A stretch of 64,000 nt of DNA from Filosporella fistucella (Eukaryota; Ascomycota; Leotiomycetes; Helotiales), in NCBI GenBank assembly GCA_030077755.1, contig JAQJZZ010000014.1:1612001-1676000 (forward strand), in the 5' to 3' direction. Below the pieces are notes generated by a model. It was not told the origin of the DNA. It searched no databases and saw only the letters and a list, made by a program, of their open reading frames with translations. Positions within the stretch are counted from its first letter, which is position 1; each line of letters opens with the position of its first letter. A program made the translations under genes and the position numbers. This document shows positions 1 through 11,958 of the stretch, piece after piece.

Positions 1-1717
1 TGGCTGCTACTAGTTGCGATGGCGGCGGTTGGGAGCCACTACGATAATTCAGAAGACTCCGAAAGTACAGCGATTGGACTGCATGAGTTTCTTCGCAGAG
101 CAATTCAAGTGACGGTTGGTATTTATTTTTCAATTGTGATTGAAGCTAACTTCCTATAAAGGTTGAGATAGGCGGCGACTTGAGTCCTGATCCGCTCGTT
201 TTGATACAATCTAAACTGCTGAATTATGTAGGGATGACATATTGCGGCGATCAGCGTTTGAAATACCATACTCGTAGCCTGCAGCATGATCTCGCATCAT
301 TTTGCCGTGATGAATGGAGCAGATCATCTATGGTTAGCACCGATGAACCGGAAAGTCAGCATGTTGCCCGCGACTGGAACAGGTGGACCAATGCAGAGAG
401 TAGCCGGCGAACTGGTTATTGCATAGTAAGCAACTCATTTTCTTGCAATTCCCTCTGAGATTTACAAGAAGCATTGCATCTCCATTCCTCCAATTCTACA
501 TGAATGTAGTGCTGATATTTGATTGTAGTGGGTACGATATTCTGACCTCCAGCTGTCTCCCGCGGATTGTTTAACTGATATTCACAGTTGCTTGACTGTA
601 TGCAGGTATTCCATTTCCAAAAGCGCTCGATAATGTCTCTGGAGGATGCCAAAGTACCAGTCCCTTGCCAGGAGGTGTTATGGGAAGCAGACTCCGCACT
701 TGATTGGCATCAGCTTTATTCATGTGCTACCAGTAAATTGAATCTCTGTGTCTGATATCATCTACTCATTGAATTCTAGCAAGCCCATCATTACACTCTG
801 CGATTCAGATCGCTTACATCGAGAAACGACTACAGTCTTCAATGGGAGAATTCAGTCGCATACTTTGCATTCATGCTTTATTCAGACGAACTTGGGAGGT
901 CGAGCATTATTTTCGGCAACCTCTTACACGTTGGACACCTACAGCAGAGAAACAAGATTTGAAAATAATTGACCGTTCAATGCCGATTTGGCTTCCAGGC
1001 GTCCAGACTTATGCAAAGTGGAGAAACTCTGCCTGTGATTGCTTGGATATTCTGCACTGGCATGCTAATTCAGTCATTGGGGCAGCATCAGGAATCGAAC
1101 ATCCTACAGTGCTTCATTTGCATCTCGCTAGGGTCATTCTCCTCACCCCTTACTCACAAATATCTCAACTTGTACAATATATGATTGGCGACCAGCAAAA
1201 TATTGTCGACCAATTCGATGCCGAAAGCATCAAGAGACATATTCAACGTTGGGCAGTTGAAGACCCTTATAAAGCTCGCTTGGGCATGATACATGCTGGT
1301 GTTCTTTTCTGGCATATTCGGCGATACTCAGCGGATGCTTTTTACGAGCCTTCTTCGGTACTTCTAGCTACATTGTCAATGTGGGCATATGGTAAATTCG
1401 CTCCTAAAACCTCGAATCCCACCCAGGAGGGACAATCACCCGATGACGACGAGGATTCAGAGTCCTTATTCCCAAGCTCAATGCAGATTGATAGACCTGC
1501 AGACGATGAACTTGTGCAGCTTTTTGTGAAGAGAGGTGCAAGTATGAAAGCAAACATCACTGGGGTGGGCAATCTCTGCAGTGAAAAGGGTCCAGTGAGG
1601 GTTTTAGTAGAAGGGAGGAAGTTGCTGATGGGCTTGAGAGTATGGGGAGAAAGAAGAAGGGCCGTAAAGACTTTGAGCGCTCTGATCGAGGTTTGTCGAT
1701 CCGAGGGGATAACTTGA
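1..1717 (+). CDS. Fungal transcription factor, 3' part (fungal-specific TF domain)
   Basis: The 5' end lies outside the window. Four exons fit one frame: 1-118, 172-425, 588-732 and 780-1717 (stop TGA). The introns have GT/AG ends; the first carries a GCTAAC branch site. The translated exons match the middle-homology region (Fungal_trans family) of zinc-finger regulators. Visible hallmarks are the segment NAESSRRTGYCI at the end of exon 2, LLDCM at the start of exon 3, and a helical HLARVILLTPY segment in exon 4. This domain is usually found in C2H2 or Zn2Cys6 activators or repressors; the wording is closest to the C2H2-type group, but the DNA-binding part is not visible, so the class is inferred. 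An acidic low-complexity linker (DDDEDSES) precedes the C-terminus. The neighbour downstream is convergent. Target genes cannot be inferred from the sequence. Confidence 0.8.
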
Positions 1718-2436
1718 AAATAGAAGAAGGTAATACTTCACAGTAGCTAGGTACACAGGCCTGTATTGCTCGTACGGTTGCTGGTCATCCAGTTGTGAGA
1801 AAGTCCCGAAAACAATATACAATGAACTTACGCCTAGCTATTTTGGAGACCTCTGAATCGACTCTATTGAAGTAACAATGGAGTTTAGATTCGAAATTTA
1901 TTGGTAGGACGAAAAGCATTGGATGATAAGTAACTAAATTTCATCTCCTTAAAATCCAAGTGGAATTGAAGCCTTAACCTGTTGGAAAAGGTTACGTGAC
2001 CTAATGCCAAAATCCTAGGAATGATAGCAAAAATACCAAAAATTTCCGGAATTGTTGTCAATGACCTAGCTTCATTCTTTCTCCACACCTAGGCGATGAT
2101 GAGGAGCTAAGGCGAGAAGTCAAGCCATACAAGAAGAAATCGAAAAGGATGGAAGGGTGAGCAAGTCATTGATTTTGCTGACGATCGAAGAATGAGGGTC
2201 TCAAACAACGTTATCATTCATACATTTGAAATACGCTGGAGGTAGTCGGTGTAAAGTAGCGAAAATGACACGGCCAGAATTGTCAAAGTAACACCTGAAA
2301 AGAAGTCCCTCGCTGGTGGGAAATATTGCTTTTATTGGCTGTCTGCTATCAAAGGATCCGCATAAGATTCTGCGCAATGCTTGTACTCGCCTCTGAAATG
2401 CAAAATTGTAAATGGGAACCACGCATTCTAAACCAT
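1718..2436. other. Intergenic, convergent gene ends
   Basis: This stretch lies between the stop codons of the transcription factor and TCTP. It is AT-rich and holds both 3' untranslated regions. I see no coding frame with splice support. Confidence 0.6.
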
Positions 2437-3205
2437 TTAGACCTTCATCTCGGTAAGACCGTGCTTCCAAACGGTAACAAATGGGGTGACACCATCGTCT
2501 CGGTAATTCATGAGAATGACCCTAGATAAGTCAGAATTTTTGATTTGCATGTCAGGTTTGAAGTCTTACATTCCATCGGGATCCATCGATTCGCCGGTAT
2601 AGAAATCATAGTCTCCGATCTTGGAAATGATCTTCTTTGCGTATGCTTGAGCCCCCTTCTCGAACTCAGTGATGGTCTCTTCTGGCGCTCCCTTCTCCTT
2701 CAAAGCTTCCTTAACTTTCTTCATGTATCCTGGGAATGGTTAGAATATGCAGAGTATCTCGATAATATCCACATACCCTTAAGGTGGACCAGATAGGATT
2801 TCTTATCGAAAGATGTGGAGTTCAATCGGAAAGAATTGACAACGTTATTAACTTGGACAGCGCCATCCTCAACACCCTCGTCGGCCTCTTCTGCAGAAGC
2901 GTTTGCTCCGGTGTCTATTTCCTGCTTAACAAGTGCCCAGATCGTTTATGGATCGTATAATACGTACTAACTTCGACAGCACCAAGAGTGATCATGGCAC
3001 AGTCAACCTCGTAGACAACACCATCGACCAACTTCATGTCGTACGAGTCGGAGATGATCTCATCACCAGTGATAATATCCTGAATTAATAGCAATGTTAG
3101 TCTCTGATCCCCGCACTTCACTCCACATCTCATGATCGAGCTCAGCCTTGCTAGCCAGTGTGGGGAATTACTGCAGAGTGCGCCACGTACCTTGTAGATA
3201 ATCAT
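2437..3205 (-). CDS. TMA19: Translationally controlled tumour protein (TCTP) homologue
   Basis: Five exons on the minus strand: 3191-3205, 2972-3079, 2777-2921, 2570-2729 and 2437-2521 (513 nt, 170 aa, the usual TCTP length). The first exon encodes only MIIYK; exon 2 begins [14 protein letters not shown], the TCTP N-terminal signature, and exon 5 ends in [11 protein letters not shown], the family C-terminus. Every junction is GT/AG and in phase. TCTP is an abundant cytosolic protein of the MSS4/DSS4-like beta-tent fold, associated with ribosomes, growth control and stress; yeast TMA19 moves to mitochondria under oxidative stress. The gene is divergent from the SUR2-type gene, with 586 bp between the start codons. 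The boundary of exons 2 and 3 (VEEIDTG) is the least certain, since an overlapping donor lies close by. Confidence 0.95.
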
Positions 3206-3791
3206 TTTGTCGGTTGTTGAAGAAAATGTCTTGATGTGGAAGAAGGTTCAGATTGTGGAAGAAATCCTAATCAATTCTGTGATGGTGGGGACTTCGAAAA
3301 ACGATTTAGGTTATCGAGGGGTAGCCGAAAAAGGCTAGAATGTGGGCCTTGTGGCCTGAGGCAACCACAGCCATCTTTTTTAGATCAGGCAGATTTCATG
3401 CGCCATATGAATTTGCAGGTGTAAACCCAATCCGAATTCGAGATCCGAGACAGTAGAACGATGACGATTTAAAGCGAAGGGAAAATGTAAAACAAACTCC
3501 TTTCCAAACCACTGCCAGATTCAATATTGTCCTAATTGGCATTGTGTCATCCCATCTGGCGAGGTCACAGTTCATTCGAATCTGAAATCAGCTGCTTGAT
3601 CAGGCCAACAGCAGATCGCGGGAGCGACGGATGAAAATAACCGAGATTGATAGCAAAGTCCATGACTGTACTGTGGCGTGGCGTGCATCCTCTTGATTCC
3701 TGATCTTGTACAAAACAGCTGCTTTTCTTTCTTCACAAAACATAAACGCTCCTTCGTGTGCACCACGATAACTGCCATAACGACCCGCGAG
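3206..3791. promoter_or_regulatory. Divergent intergenic region TCTP / SUR2
   Basis: About 590 bp between two divergent start codons must hold both promoters and 5' leaders. An in-frame ATG at 3678 could extend the hydroxylase by 38 residues. I identify no specific operator. Confidence 0.5.
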
Positions 3792-4954
3792 ATGGCAAAT
3801 ATCACCATGGCCTCAAACTCTTCTGCGATGTCCGATTTACCACCTCTCCCGTCATACACGCTTCGTCCGGTGCAGCCGCTCCTTTCTTTCATTCCCGACT
3901 TTTGGCTGTCACTTTTCTTACCAGTTGTTGCATATTGGGTTGTCTCTATGTTCTTTCACTTCATCGATGTCTACGATATTTGGCCTCAATACAGACTGCA
4001 TACTCCCGCCGAGATCCTCAAACGCAACCACGTCTCGAGGTACGAGGTGGCACGCGATGTTATTATTCAACAAATCATCCAAACAATCTTTGGCGCAGTT
4101 CTCGGCTTGACGGAACCAGAGGAGATGTATGGAAAGGAACAATATGATATTGCAGTCTGGGCTACACGTCTGCGGATTGCCCAGAGAGCTCTGCCGCAGC
4201 TCCTGGCCTTAGTTGGACTCAATGCCGCTGCCATATCCAAGAATATGTCTGCATCTCATCCAATTCTTGCAGGTGCGCTCGCTGGAGGAAAATACCCCTC
4301 ATTGAGTGCCGGCTTGGACCTTGCGAGTGGATCATCTGTGCCTGGATTTGCTAGTTGGGAGGTCACTGTTGCAAAGGCATTGTATTGGTTTATTGTTCCA
4401 GCATTCCAGTTCTGGTTCGCGATCTTTATCGTGGACACATGGCAATATTTTCTTCATCGCGCCATGCATGTTAACAAATGGCTTTATAGTAAGTCTTGGG
4501 TCTTGACGATTTTGCTCCTTGACTAACTGGAATAGCATCTTTCCATTCTCGACACCACCGTTTGTACGTTCCTTACGCATATGGCGCACTTTATAATCAT
4601 CCCTTTGAAGGATTCCTCCTCGATACACTGGGAGCCGGCATTGCATATATGGTGACTGGCTTGAGTCCTCGACAGGCAATGATTTTCTTCACAGCGTCGA
4701 CCATCAAGACAGTCGATGATCACTGTGGATATTCATTGCCTTGGGATCCACTTCAGAAAATCACAAGCAACAATGCAGCATATCATGATATTCACCATCA
4801 AAGCTGGGGTATAAAAACCAACTTTTCGCAACCATTTTTCACATTCTGGGATCGACTTCTTGGTACAATATGGAGTGGTGATACCAAGGCGAGATACGCC
4901 CGGGATAGAAAGGCAGCACAATTCAAAGTGGATGTCGACAAGGTTGAATTGTAA
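3792..4954 (+). CDS. SUR2: Sphinganine C4-hydroxylase (fatty acid hydroxylase superfamily)
   Basis: Two exons, 3792-4488 and 4536-4954, give 371 aa. The protein has several hydrophobic segments and the three histidine boxes of di-iron membrane hydroxylases: HRAMH (222-226), HSRHH (236-240, directly across the splice junction) and HDIHH (316-320). This pattern, the SHPILAGALAGG-type middle region and the length fit SUR2, which hydroxylates dihydrosphingosine or dihydroceramide at C4 in the endoplasmic reticulum to make phytosphingosine. I chose the ATG at 3792 (MANITM); an in-frame ATG at 3678 would add 38 residues, and one at 3807 would remove five. The intron is 47 nt with a GTAAGT donor. 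It is transcribed divergently from TCTP. A sterol desaturase-like role is less likely because the box spacing and flanking words fit C4-hydroxylases. Confidence 0.92.
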
Positions 4955-7900
4955 AGTTTCTGTACGTTGCTCTCGTGTACAATATGGGTTGATGAAGGAT
5001 GCGTCTTTGCATGATCTGGATGGTGGTGTTTTTGGAGGGGGAATTGGACATGGGGAAGGCGTTTTTTTGGTACTAATGTGTACATTATGAGAATTTGGGG
5101 AAAGGTACAGGATACCTTAATAACTAATAACAATTTTGATTTCTTCTCTTCATATGAGAATTTTTATTTGGGAAGAATAATGACGTGCATGGGAGGGAGG
5201 AATTGTTGGATAAGGAAATCTATGCGAATCATCTGCAGCCAAGGTCTTGGTAGGAGAAATCGAGGCGTGGGGGTAGATTCTAGGGGTTGATATATTTCCA
5301 GGTGAGGAGGAAATAAGAGTTACATTTGAAGAATTGTAGCTTAGAAGGAATTATGATGATACGAGGAACGAAATTGTAAAAAATGAGATTCGACAGTGAG
5401 AAATGCGAAAACCACAACTGCGACTTCTAGAGAAGATATGATACTGTTTGTGGTCTTACATTGGCCCTTTTTGTCATCACTTACTCAAGGACGAATTACT
5501 AACCTATATCGCGGACAACTCTGGCGCAGAAGACGTGATCCGCTGACCCAAATCGGGAATATATGTGCAGCATAAGCATCACTCCATCTTACACAACATG
5601 CATTACGCACACTGAAGCCTGATTTTGAGCAAGATAATATTCTGGATGAACTCGCTGCTTCACATGAATCCTTGCAACCTAAAAATATCTAGGAATACAT
5701 TTTTCCTAATAGTTAGTGACATGGCATTTAGGGTGCTTGGTGAGCAACTTTTTGGGAAGATAGTCTTGTATGTAAAACCAGATTGAGTAGATAGACGTTA
5801 ACATCTGAGATATGATACTTACTCACAATGCTCAGCCTGCCAAATTTGGTTGCGAGTTATAAGTATGTCCTTCAACTGAAAAGTCTTAAGACTTGCTCCC
5901 AAATCCAGAGATATTTTCAATATGGCAGCACGAGAACCGCTTGATGAAAAGGACAAAATTAAATATTCGCCATTGACTAGTGGAGAGTGACTAAGTGTTA
6001 TGTTCAGTGTTGTGACAGCGGAAAAATGCAGGTTCTTTATCAAGAAATGAAAAATTGGTGATGTACCGCAATTTAGAACAGAGTGATTGGACTGTTCGTG
6101 ATCAATTTGCAATACAAGACCATTGCGACACGGAGTAAGATGTCTCATTGATTTCCGGGAAGGCTTCCTGCATGAACCTTAAATTCAATACCAAATTTTT
6201 ACGACTAGGAAGAAACTGACAGAACCGAAGACGTATACGAATAGAAAGAAAAGTCAAGGTGCTTTTCGGTGTTAGAAGTAGATTGAGTTGAGATGATACA
6301 ATAATATCGGATAGTTAGACTGTTTATCATACTCAAGAATGGCCAGACAAAGCTCAAGCACTATTTATTTAGAGTCTGCCTTCAGGTACTCGATGCAATG
6401 TCGCTTCGTAGAAACATATCCAGAGTGAACCATATATTATATCAGGTAATGATACTAAGTTCGGCATTGGTAGACGCAGATTAGCTTTTTTTTTTTTGGT
6501 ATGAAGGTTCAATGTTACTGAGTTGTGGCCCATGTTTCTGCCTAACAGTGCGATGATATGAAGCCATAAAATACAGATTGTGAGTCCGAAAGGGTGATTG
6601 AACCATAGCATAATCAATCGTTCCATCGACAAAGGCATTGTTGTTTAGCCGCCCAATATTTTTAAGATGGCCTTGCCATTATTTCATGGATGACTGTGGC
6701 ACAACGAAGGACGCAACATTATAGCCGAATAAACATTTCATGACACCAAACAAATTCCACCAAAACTCCAAGACAGCACTTTGAAGGAACAGCCGACGAG
6801 TGGCCGGATTCATCAGGAAGTAGAAGATGACTACACCATGTAGATGAAGCTGTAAATGAGTGCTCGCCAGTGCTCAATATCAAAGCTGAGACAGTCTCGT
6901 GTCGGCTCGGATCTGCCTCGGGACCGTTTGACGACATTCACCAAACTCAAAATGTCTGTAGAGTAATACAATTCTCGAAGCGTTGTGCAGTGCAGCATCG
7001 TCTGCAACATATGTGCTGGTAGGTTCTGTAATGACGGGTCGACTGCTACACATGACAGTCACTTGACAAAGTTCGTCGGATACATCGGCGGTGTGCTTTC
7101 TGTGGTGTAAGATGAAGTACCGCCCGCATCTGACATAATCCAGAAAAAGATGAAACCGGAAAATGGGAGACGGTAAACTTTAAATGGCTGTACCTACTAC
7201 TTGTATTAGCCGTTTCGACACAATCATCCAATAGATCTTTGGTCATCGAAGTCCAACGAGGATGGCGTATTTTAGGTAATGTCAGCGAGAATTCCTTTTG
7301 GAGGGATGGTTGGATGCGATTGATGAATTTAATGACAGAAGGGATTGTTAAATTGTTCGATGTTCGATGTTCGCACGGTCGTTCAGTTCTTGCGTAAATG
7401 AGAGGAGACGAAGACCCAGGAGAGAGTCTCCGGTGGATCCCTAATCTCCTCAAGGCTGGTCGGGTGGTCTGCGCTTACTAGTTGAAGTAAACTCTGGAGA
7501 TGCTTCGCTTCTCACCAATCACCATGGCGATACTTCGGTCGTGACAGACAACAAGCGAGGTTTAAAGTGGGGATCATCTTGAAGGCGAGCAGGGAAGTGG
7601 CAGAGAGGCAGGGAAAGCCAGTTTAGCGCTGCAGCAAATCGACCGACTAAACTGGATTTAATCAGGGACGGATCGGAGACCCTGATTTCTGAATTGACCT
7701 TGACCATTTAGTTTTGTTACCAGCCACAGCCAGTCCCTATCCAGCTTCTACTTCTCACATACGGAATAGCAATGCAATCAATGCAAGCACGTCTCGCACA
7801 TGTCTCCGTCCCGAGTTTGTCAGTCCCGTAAGCCGTTGCTGCCAGATCAATTACCTCCAAGACCAAGACCAAGTCCAGGACCTTTCCAGAATCGCGGGAG

Positions 7901-8095
7901 GGAGATGAAATTGACAGATTGAGTACGTAGTAATGACCTTCAGATGCCGTCCGGTCCGGGAATCTGGCAGAGACACGACGATTATTGGGCCCTGCAACAG
8001 CACTGCTTTTTATTAATGTTAAAGTACGGTATGATTTGTCTATTATTTGCATTGACCTTTAGAGAGAAACTGCTGCGGCCAAAAGGAAATCACAT

Positions 8096-8122
8096 CAAAC
8101 CGAACCAAACCAAACCAAACCA
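8096..8122. repeat. CAAAC/CCAAA short tandem repeat
   Basis: A run of CAAAC-like pentamers, with one imperfect copy near its left end, lies in the leader or promoter region of the gene at 9784. Confidence 0.7.
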
Positions 8123-9062
8123 TTCCATCCGGTAATCGCAACCATCTACCCATCCATGCCATCTCATCATCCCGGATCAACTAGGTACAGGACAATACCG
8201 CAGATGTTCCCACTGCCCCCTGTTGACGAATCGGGCGACTTGCAACGACAGAAAGCCCCATGGAAATGGCCATTCGAAACGGTGCCAACGAACCTTCACT
8301 TTATGCCTTCATTTTCCATCTTCAAGATCATCAATTCCATTGCCGGCTGTTCACCTACCAGGCTATTCGTACCAAGGTGTTCACCTCACTGTTCTCCATA
8401 TCATGCATCCCTCACATGCAGCGTCGTCGAAATTTGCCACTTGTCTGGTGGTACTACAATACAGTCTTGAATCGGGGCTGATTGGCGTTCCCATGTCTTG
8501 GCTCTAAAGTAAGATCCAATGTCAAAGTCGTTTGAGACCAGAACATCAGCTTCAGCTTCAGCTCCTGTCTCTCATCATCGTGAACCGCTTGCGCCACGAT
8601 CCACTCATTCGGCGTCATGCTGGCCGTGAAAGCCCAAATTCAATAATTTTTTCAAGCCATGCAGCCTTGCTTGCCTTACCTGGGTCTTCATGCTGTGCTC
8701 TGTTGTCTGCTCAGTAATGCTCATAGTGTGAAGAGCCCAAAGCGTGGATTAATAAAGCTTTGCACTGTTCCTCTCCGCTTCCCCTTGACTTGACTCCAGT
8801 CCCATGTCTCTTCCATGTTACTTCCATATCACCTCCATTTATTTTACTGAAGTTTTCATCGACCAAACAGACTTTGAACTCGGGCTGTTGCCACTACATC
8901 ATTCACAACTCCTCGACCATCCTACGAGCCTACCATCTATCTTTCCATCCCACGCTCCTTGGCTCCTGCTGTCATTACTGCTCCTCCTGTCACAATTAGC
9001 TGCATCCCACCAGCACATCCACTAGGGAAACTCTATCATCTGCTTCTTCGAGCTACTGTGTC

Positions 9063-9114
9063 TACCAACTACTACTACAACTACTATCACTACCGCTACC
9101 ACTACCACTTCCAC
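9063..9114. repeat. Imperfect trinucleotide repeat (CTA/CCA type)
   Basis: Imperfect repeats of ACT, CTA and CCA units run through about 50 bp inside the pyrimidine-rich stretch upstream of the gene at 9784. Confidence 0.6.
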
Positions 9115-9783
9115 CAGTCGATCTTAGTCAATTCAATTGGCTGGACCTCAGAAAAGTAGTAGTGTCAACTAACGCCCGGCTTCCAGATCTACCTTAGTCT
9201 GAGCCTCTTAATTCCTGTTCTGGCCTCCTGTTCCTGTCTCTCCGTCGCCTGCGCATCCACTCCCATATCAATTGACAAGTACCCCGCCATAAAGGTTTCC
9301 TTCTCCTCGACGCTGATCAAACCACCTCACCAACAATCCTTTCCATCACAATTTCAGCTCCAAAAATACTTTCAATCATGCATCCCGAATCTGAATTATA
9401 ACCTCCTACTCTCAAACACCAATTGTTTTCTGGAATCCCGACACATTGGATCTTCTAAGCGCTCGACTTGGAAACACAGCCGATCACCACCACAGCGCTT
9501 CTGGATCGTAGCATCACTGGTCAAAGGAACAGCACTGTGATTCCTTTCACGCGCATCTCAAACCTTGCGCCTATTTCAAACATACGTGAGAACACAAGGA
9601 ATATCTTAATCCTTCTCGGTTCATCCCATATCGACTCGCCGCCAACTAGACTCGGTTGCTGAAATGCGGCCATCTTGACCTACAATATCTTGACCACGCC
9701 CACGAGAAAGGACAACGTCGACGCACTCAACGTTCACAATAATTCTTAATTCTTTCTCAGGCTGGCCTGAACACTACTACAAA

Positions 9784-11958
9784 ATGGATACTGCACTCAT
9801 AACTTTCATGATGTACGTTCAAAAATTTCCTCACTCCCAGTTTGCTGTTTTTTCTTTCAACCCTCGAACATCCCTTGCGTCACTTGAATATATTGATATC
9901 TTGACTCAACGCCTCAATCGTTTAATTGAAGGTTAATATGAGATCAATGAATGTGTTGCTACTCACTGATACAATTGCATCAAGCCAAGCATGCTCATGT
10001 TCAAACTTTACTTGCAAGCACTTGCTTTTTGTCTCAACCGAAAAAACGTGGAAGTTTCTGTTGTACCGACCGTTGAAGCATCACTCCGAATTCCAGCGGC
10101 ACTTGTACTCGTGTATCAGTCGATCAAGGCATTGATATCATAATTGCAAAAGGACTGTACTGTGTGATCTTCATTCATCACTCAAGTCGAATCATTCAGA
10201 TCCTTATTGTCAACATCTTGGCGTCGCAGGCTGTCATTTCAAGAGTATTGTTCATTTACTCGGTGGTCGAAACATCCATCTATATATCAAACTGTCTTAT
10301 GGAGGAAATTTGGCGTAGTCCGTCCGAAGTCCGAAGTTTATATGAGCGGGGAATTGCGATGTTTCATGTCTACTTGCCACGATCTTCCAATTTATGAGCG
10401 ACATTTTCCCCACGATAAATCGGACCATGACCAATGCGCGATCATGTTTCATGTAGCTTACGATTTCAATAGCCAAACTTCCCCTTCCACACAATCGGTT
10501 CATCTAATCGGATCATGGGACAATTTCTCCAAACATTATCCGATGGAACGAGATATCAGACGAGCGAGGGGCCAATGGAGGGGCTGTTATACTTTCGAAG
10601 ACATTATTTGCGATGGGGATGGAGGTACCAGCCCCAAACGAACAGGTGGTTTGAAGATGGGATCCACATATTATTACTACGTGTGTTGACCTCTACTCGA
10701 AACCGTAAACAAGACTGATGTTTATATATAGTATGAGCTGGATGATGGTACGGAATATCACGACGCGTCGATACCATTTACTACTTCATGTCCCTACCTC
10801 CCAGGTCAACCAGTCAATCTTCTATCAGTACCAGTTGAAGTTCAACCTTTACGATACCGCAGCGCATCTATGAGTTCAATGGCAAACGGAGATATCAAAA
10901 CCATGAACCCTGCCGATAAGTTTATGACACCAAGAGCACCGCCACCAACACCTGGTCTACCACGACTTAATACCTCAACGTCTGTACTTACGAAGAAACG
11001 GTCAGCTCGTTCGCTGTCACCAAGATCGGAGAAGTCTCAATGGTCACCAAGAATGTTCTTCGGGCTTCGATCTCCTGTTACTCAACAATCCGTTGATAAA
11101 CGTGGCCGCTCTACTTCACTCAGTAAGGTGGCGCAAGGAAATGCCAACAACAGTACGCCGAATCTTGATCCCCGTCCTGAGGATGTTCGAAAAGTCAGAT
11201 CAGTACCTCACACCCGCGCAGCATCTCCTCAATCGTTGAGCAAGATCAACTCGCGGGAGCAATCGCCACTTCGACAATTTGCGCCAGAAAACACAAATTA
11301 CAACACAACCACATTTGAGATACCAGACGAAATCGCAGAGGAGGGGGAGGATGATGACAATTTCGCAAGTCAATTGAATCGCCTTTCGATGAACGAGAAA
11401 GGCATCCTCACACCGTTGGCACCTCCTCCATCACACCAACGCCGACTTCGAAGCTCGACGGATACAAGTAAACCTCTGCCACAGCTGCCAGAGGAAGAGA
11501 ATCTTGTACCATCTCCTCTACGCCTGCGACCGGCAATGTCAGCCGCTGAGCTTCCAAGATCACACTTTTCTACTTCGACCATCTCTACCAGTTTCCCATC
11601 CCCAACCGACAGCCACTTCAACTTCAGTGATAATCACTCCGTGTCGGATGTAAATGATGAGGAAGACTTAACTGCAGATGTCGGTAGTGGAGATGAGTTC
11701 ACATACAGCCCAGTTTTACCTGAGTTGCCGGCTGGAGGCTTCAGTGGTTATCTACTTCCAGAGTCTGATTATGCGTCTGAACAGACATTGAGAAAAGAGT
11801 CCCCACTTTCTCAATTGACGCAAACTGCGAGCAGGACTACATTCGGTCCTACTCCTCCTTTCTCGCCACCAGCTCATGATGATGCAGAACACATGAGTGC
11901 TTTGGAGCAGCTGTTGAGTGAGATGGGATATCTAGGGGATGTCATCACTGGAAAATGA
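9784..11958 (+). CDS. Glycogen-binding-like (CBM48/AMPK-beta-like) protein with disordered C-terminus
   Basis: Proposed exons are 9784-9812, 10230-10680 and 10732-11958 (568 aa). Exon 1 is only 29 nt; it starts at a well-placed ATG and ends at a GTACGT donor. The first intron (417 nt) ends at CAG and restores the frame. Exons 2-3 hold a domain with VHLIGSWDNFSKHYPM and then TYYYYYELDDGTEYHD, which resemble the beta-sandwich carbohydrate-binding module of AMPK beta subunits and CBM48 enzymes (GSWDNW-like turn, then a YxYxF-VDG-like strand). The rest, from about residue 200, is Ser/Pro-rich and probably disordered, with many SPR and TPP-like possible phosphosites, and ends in a short helical LEQLLSEMGYLGD segment. 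No catalytic domain is visible, so a glycogen-targeting or scaffold role is inferred only. If the first intron lies in the leader, translation would start at 10342, giving a protein about 55 residues shorter. Confidence 0.75.

Larger units (their letters stand above)
4955..9783. other. Long gene-poor region with pyrimidine-rich leader
   Basis: About 4.8 kb without a convincing gene. The left half is AT-rich and includes a 12-nt T run at 6486-6497. From about 8150 to 9780 the plus strand becomes rich in C and T with short tandem repeats, as in long 5' leaders of fungal genes, and it leads into the gene starting at 9784. Small open frames here mostly start at non-ATG codons and match nothing I recognise. 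Confidence 0.5.

Noticed and set aside
5819..6148. A 109-codon ATG-started frame on the minus strand
   Set aside because: No domain, no supporting splice sites and noncoding-like surroundings; chance frames of this length are expected in 4.8 kb.
7046..7453. A 135-codon frame on the minus strand
   Set aside because: It starts at TTG rather than ATG and matches no family.
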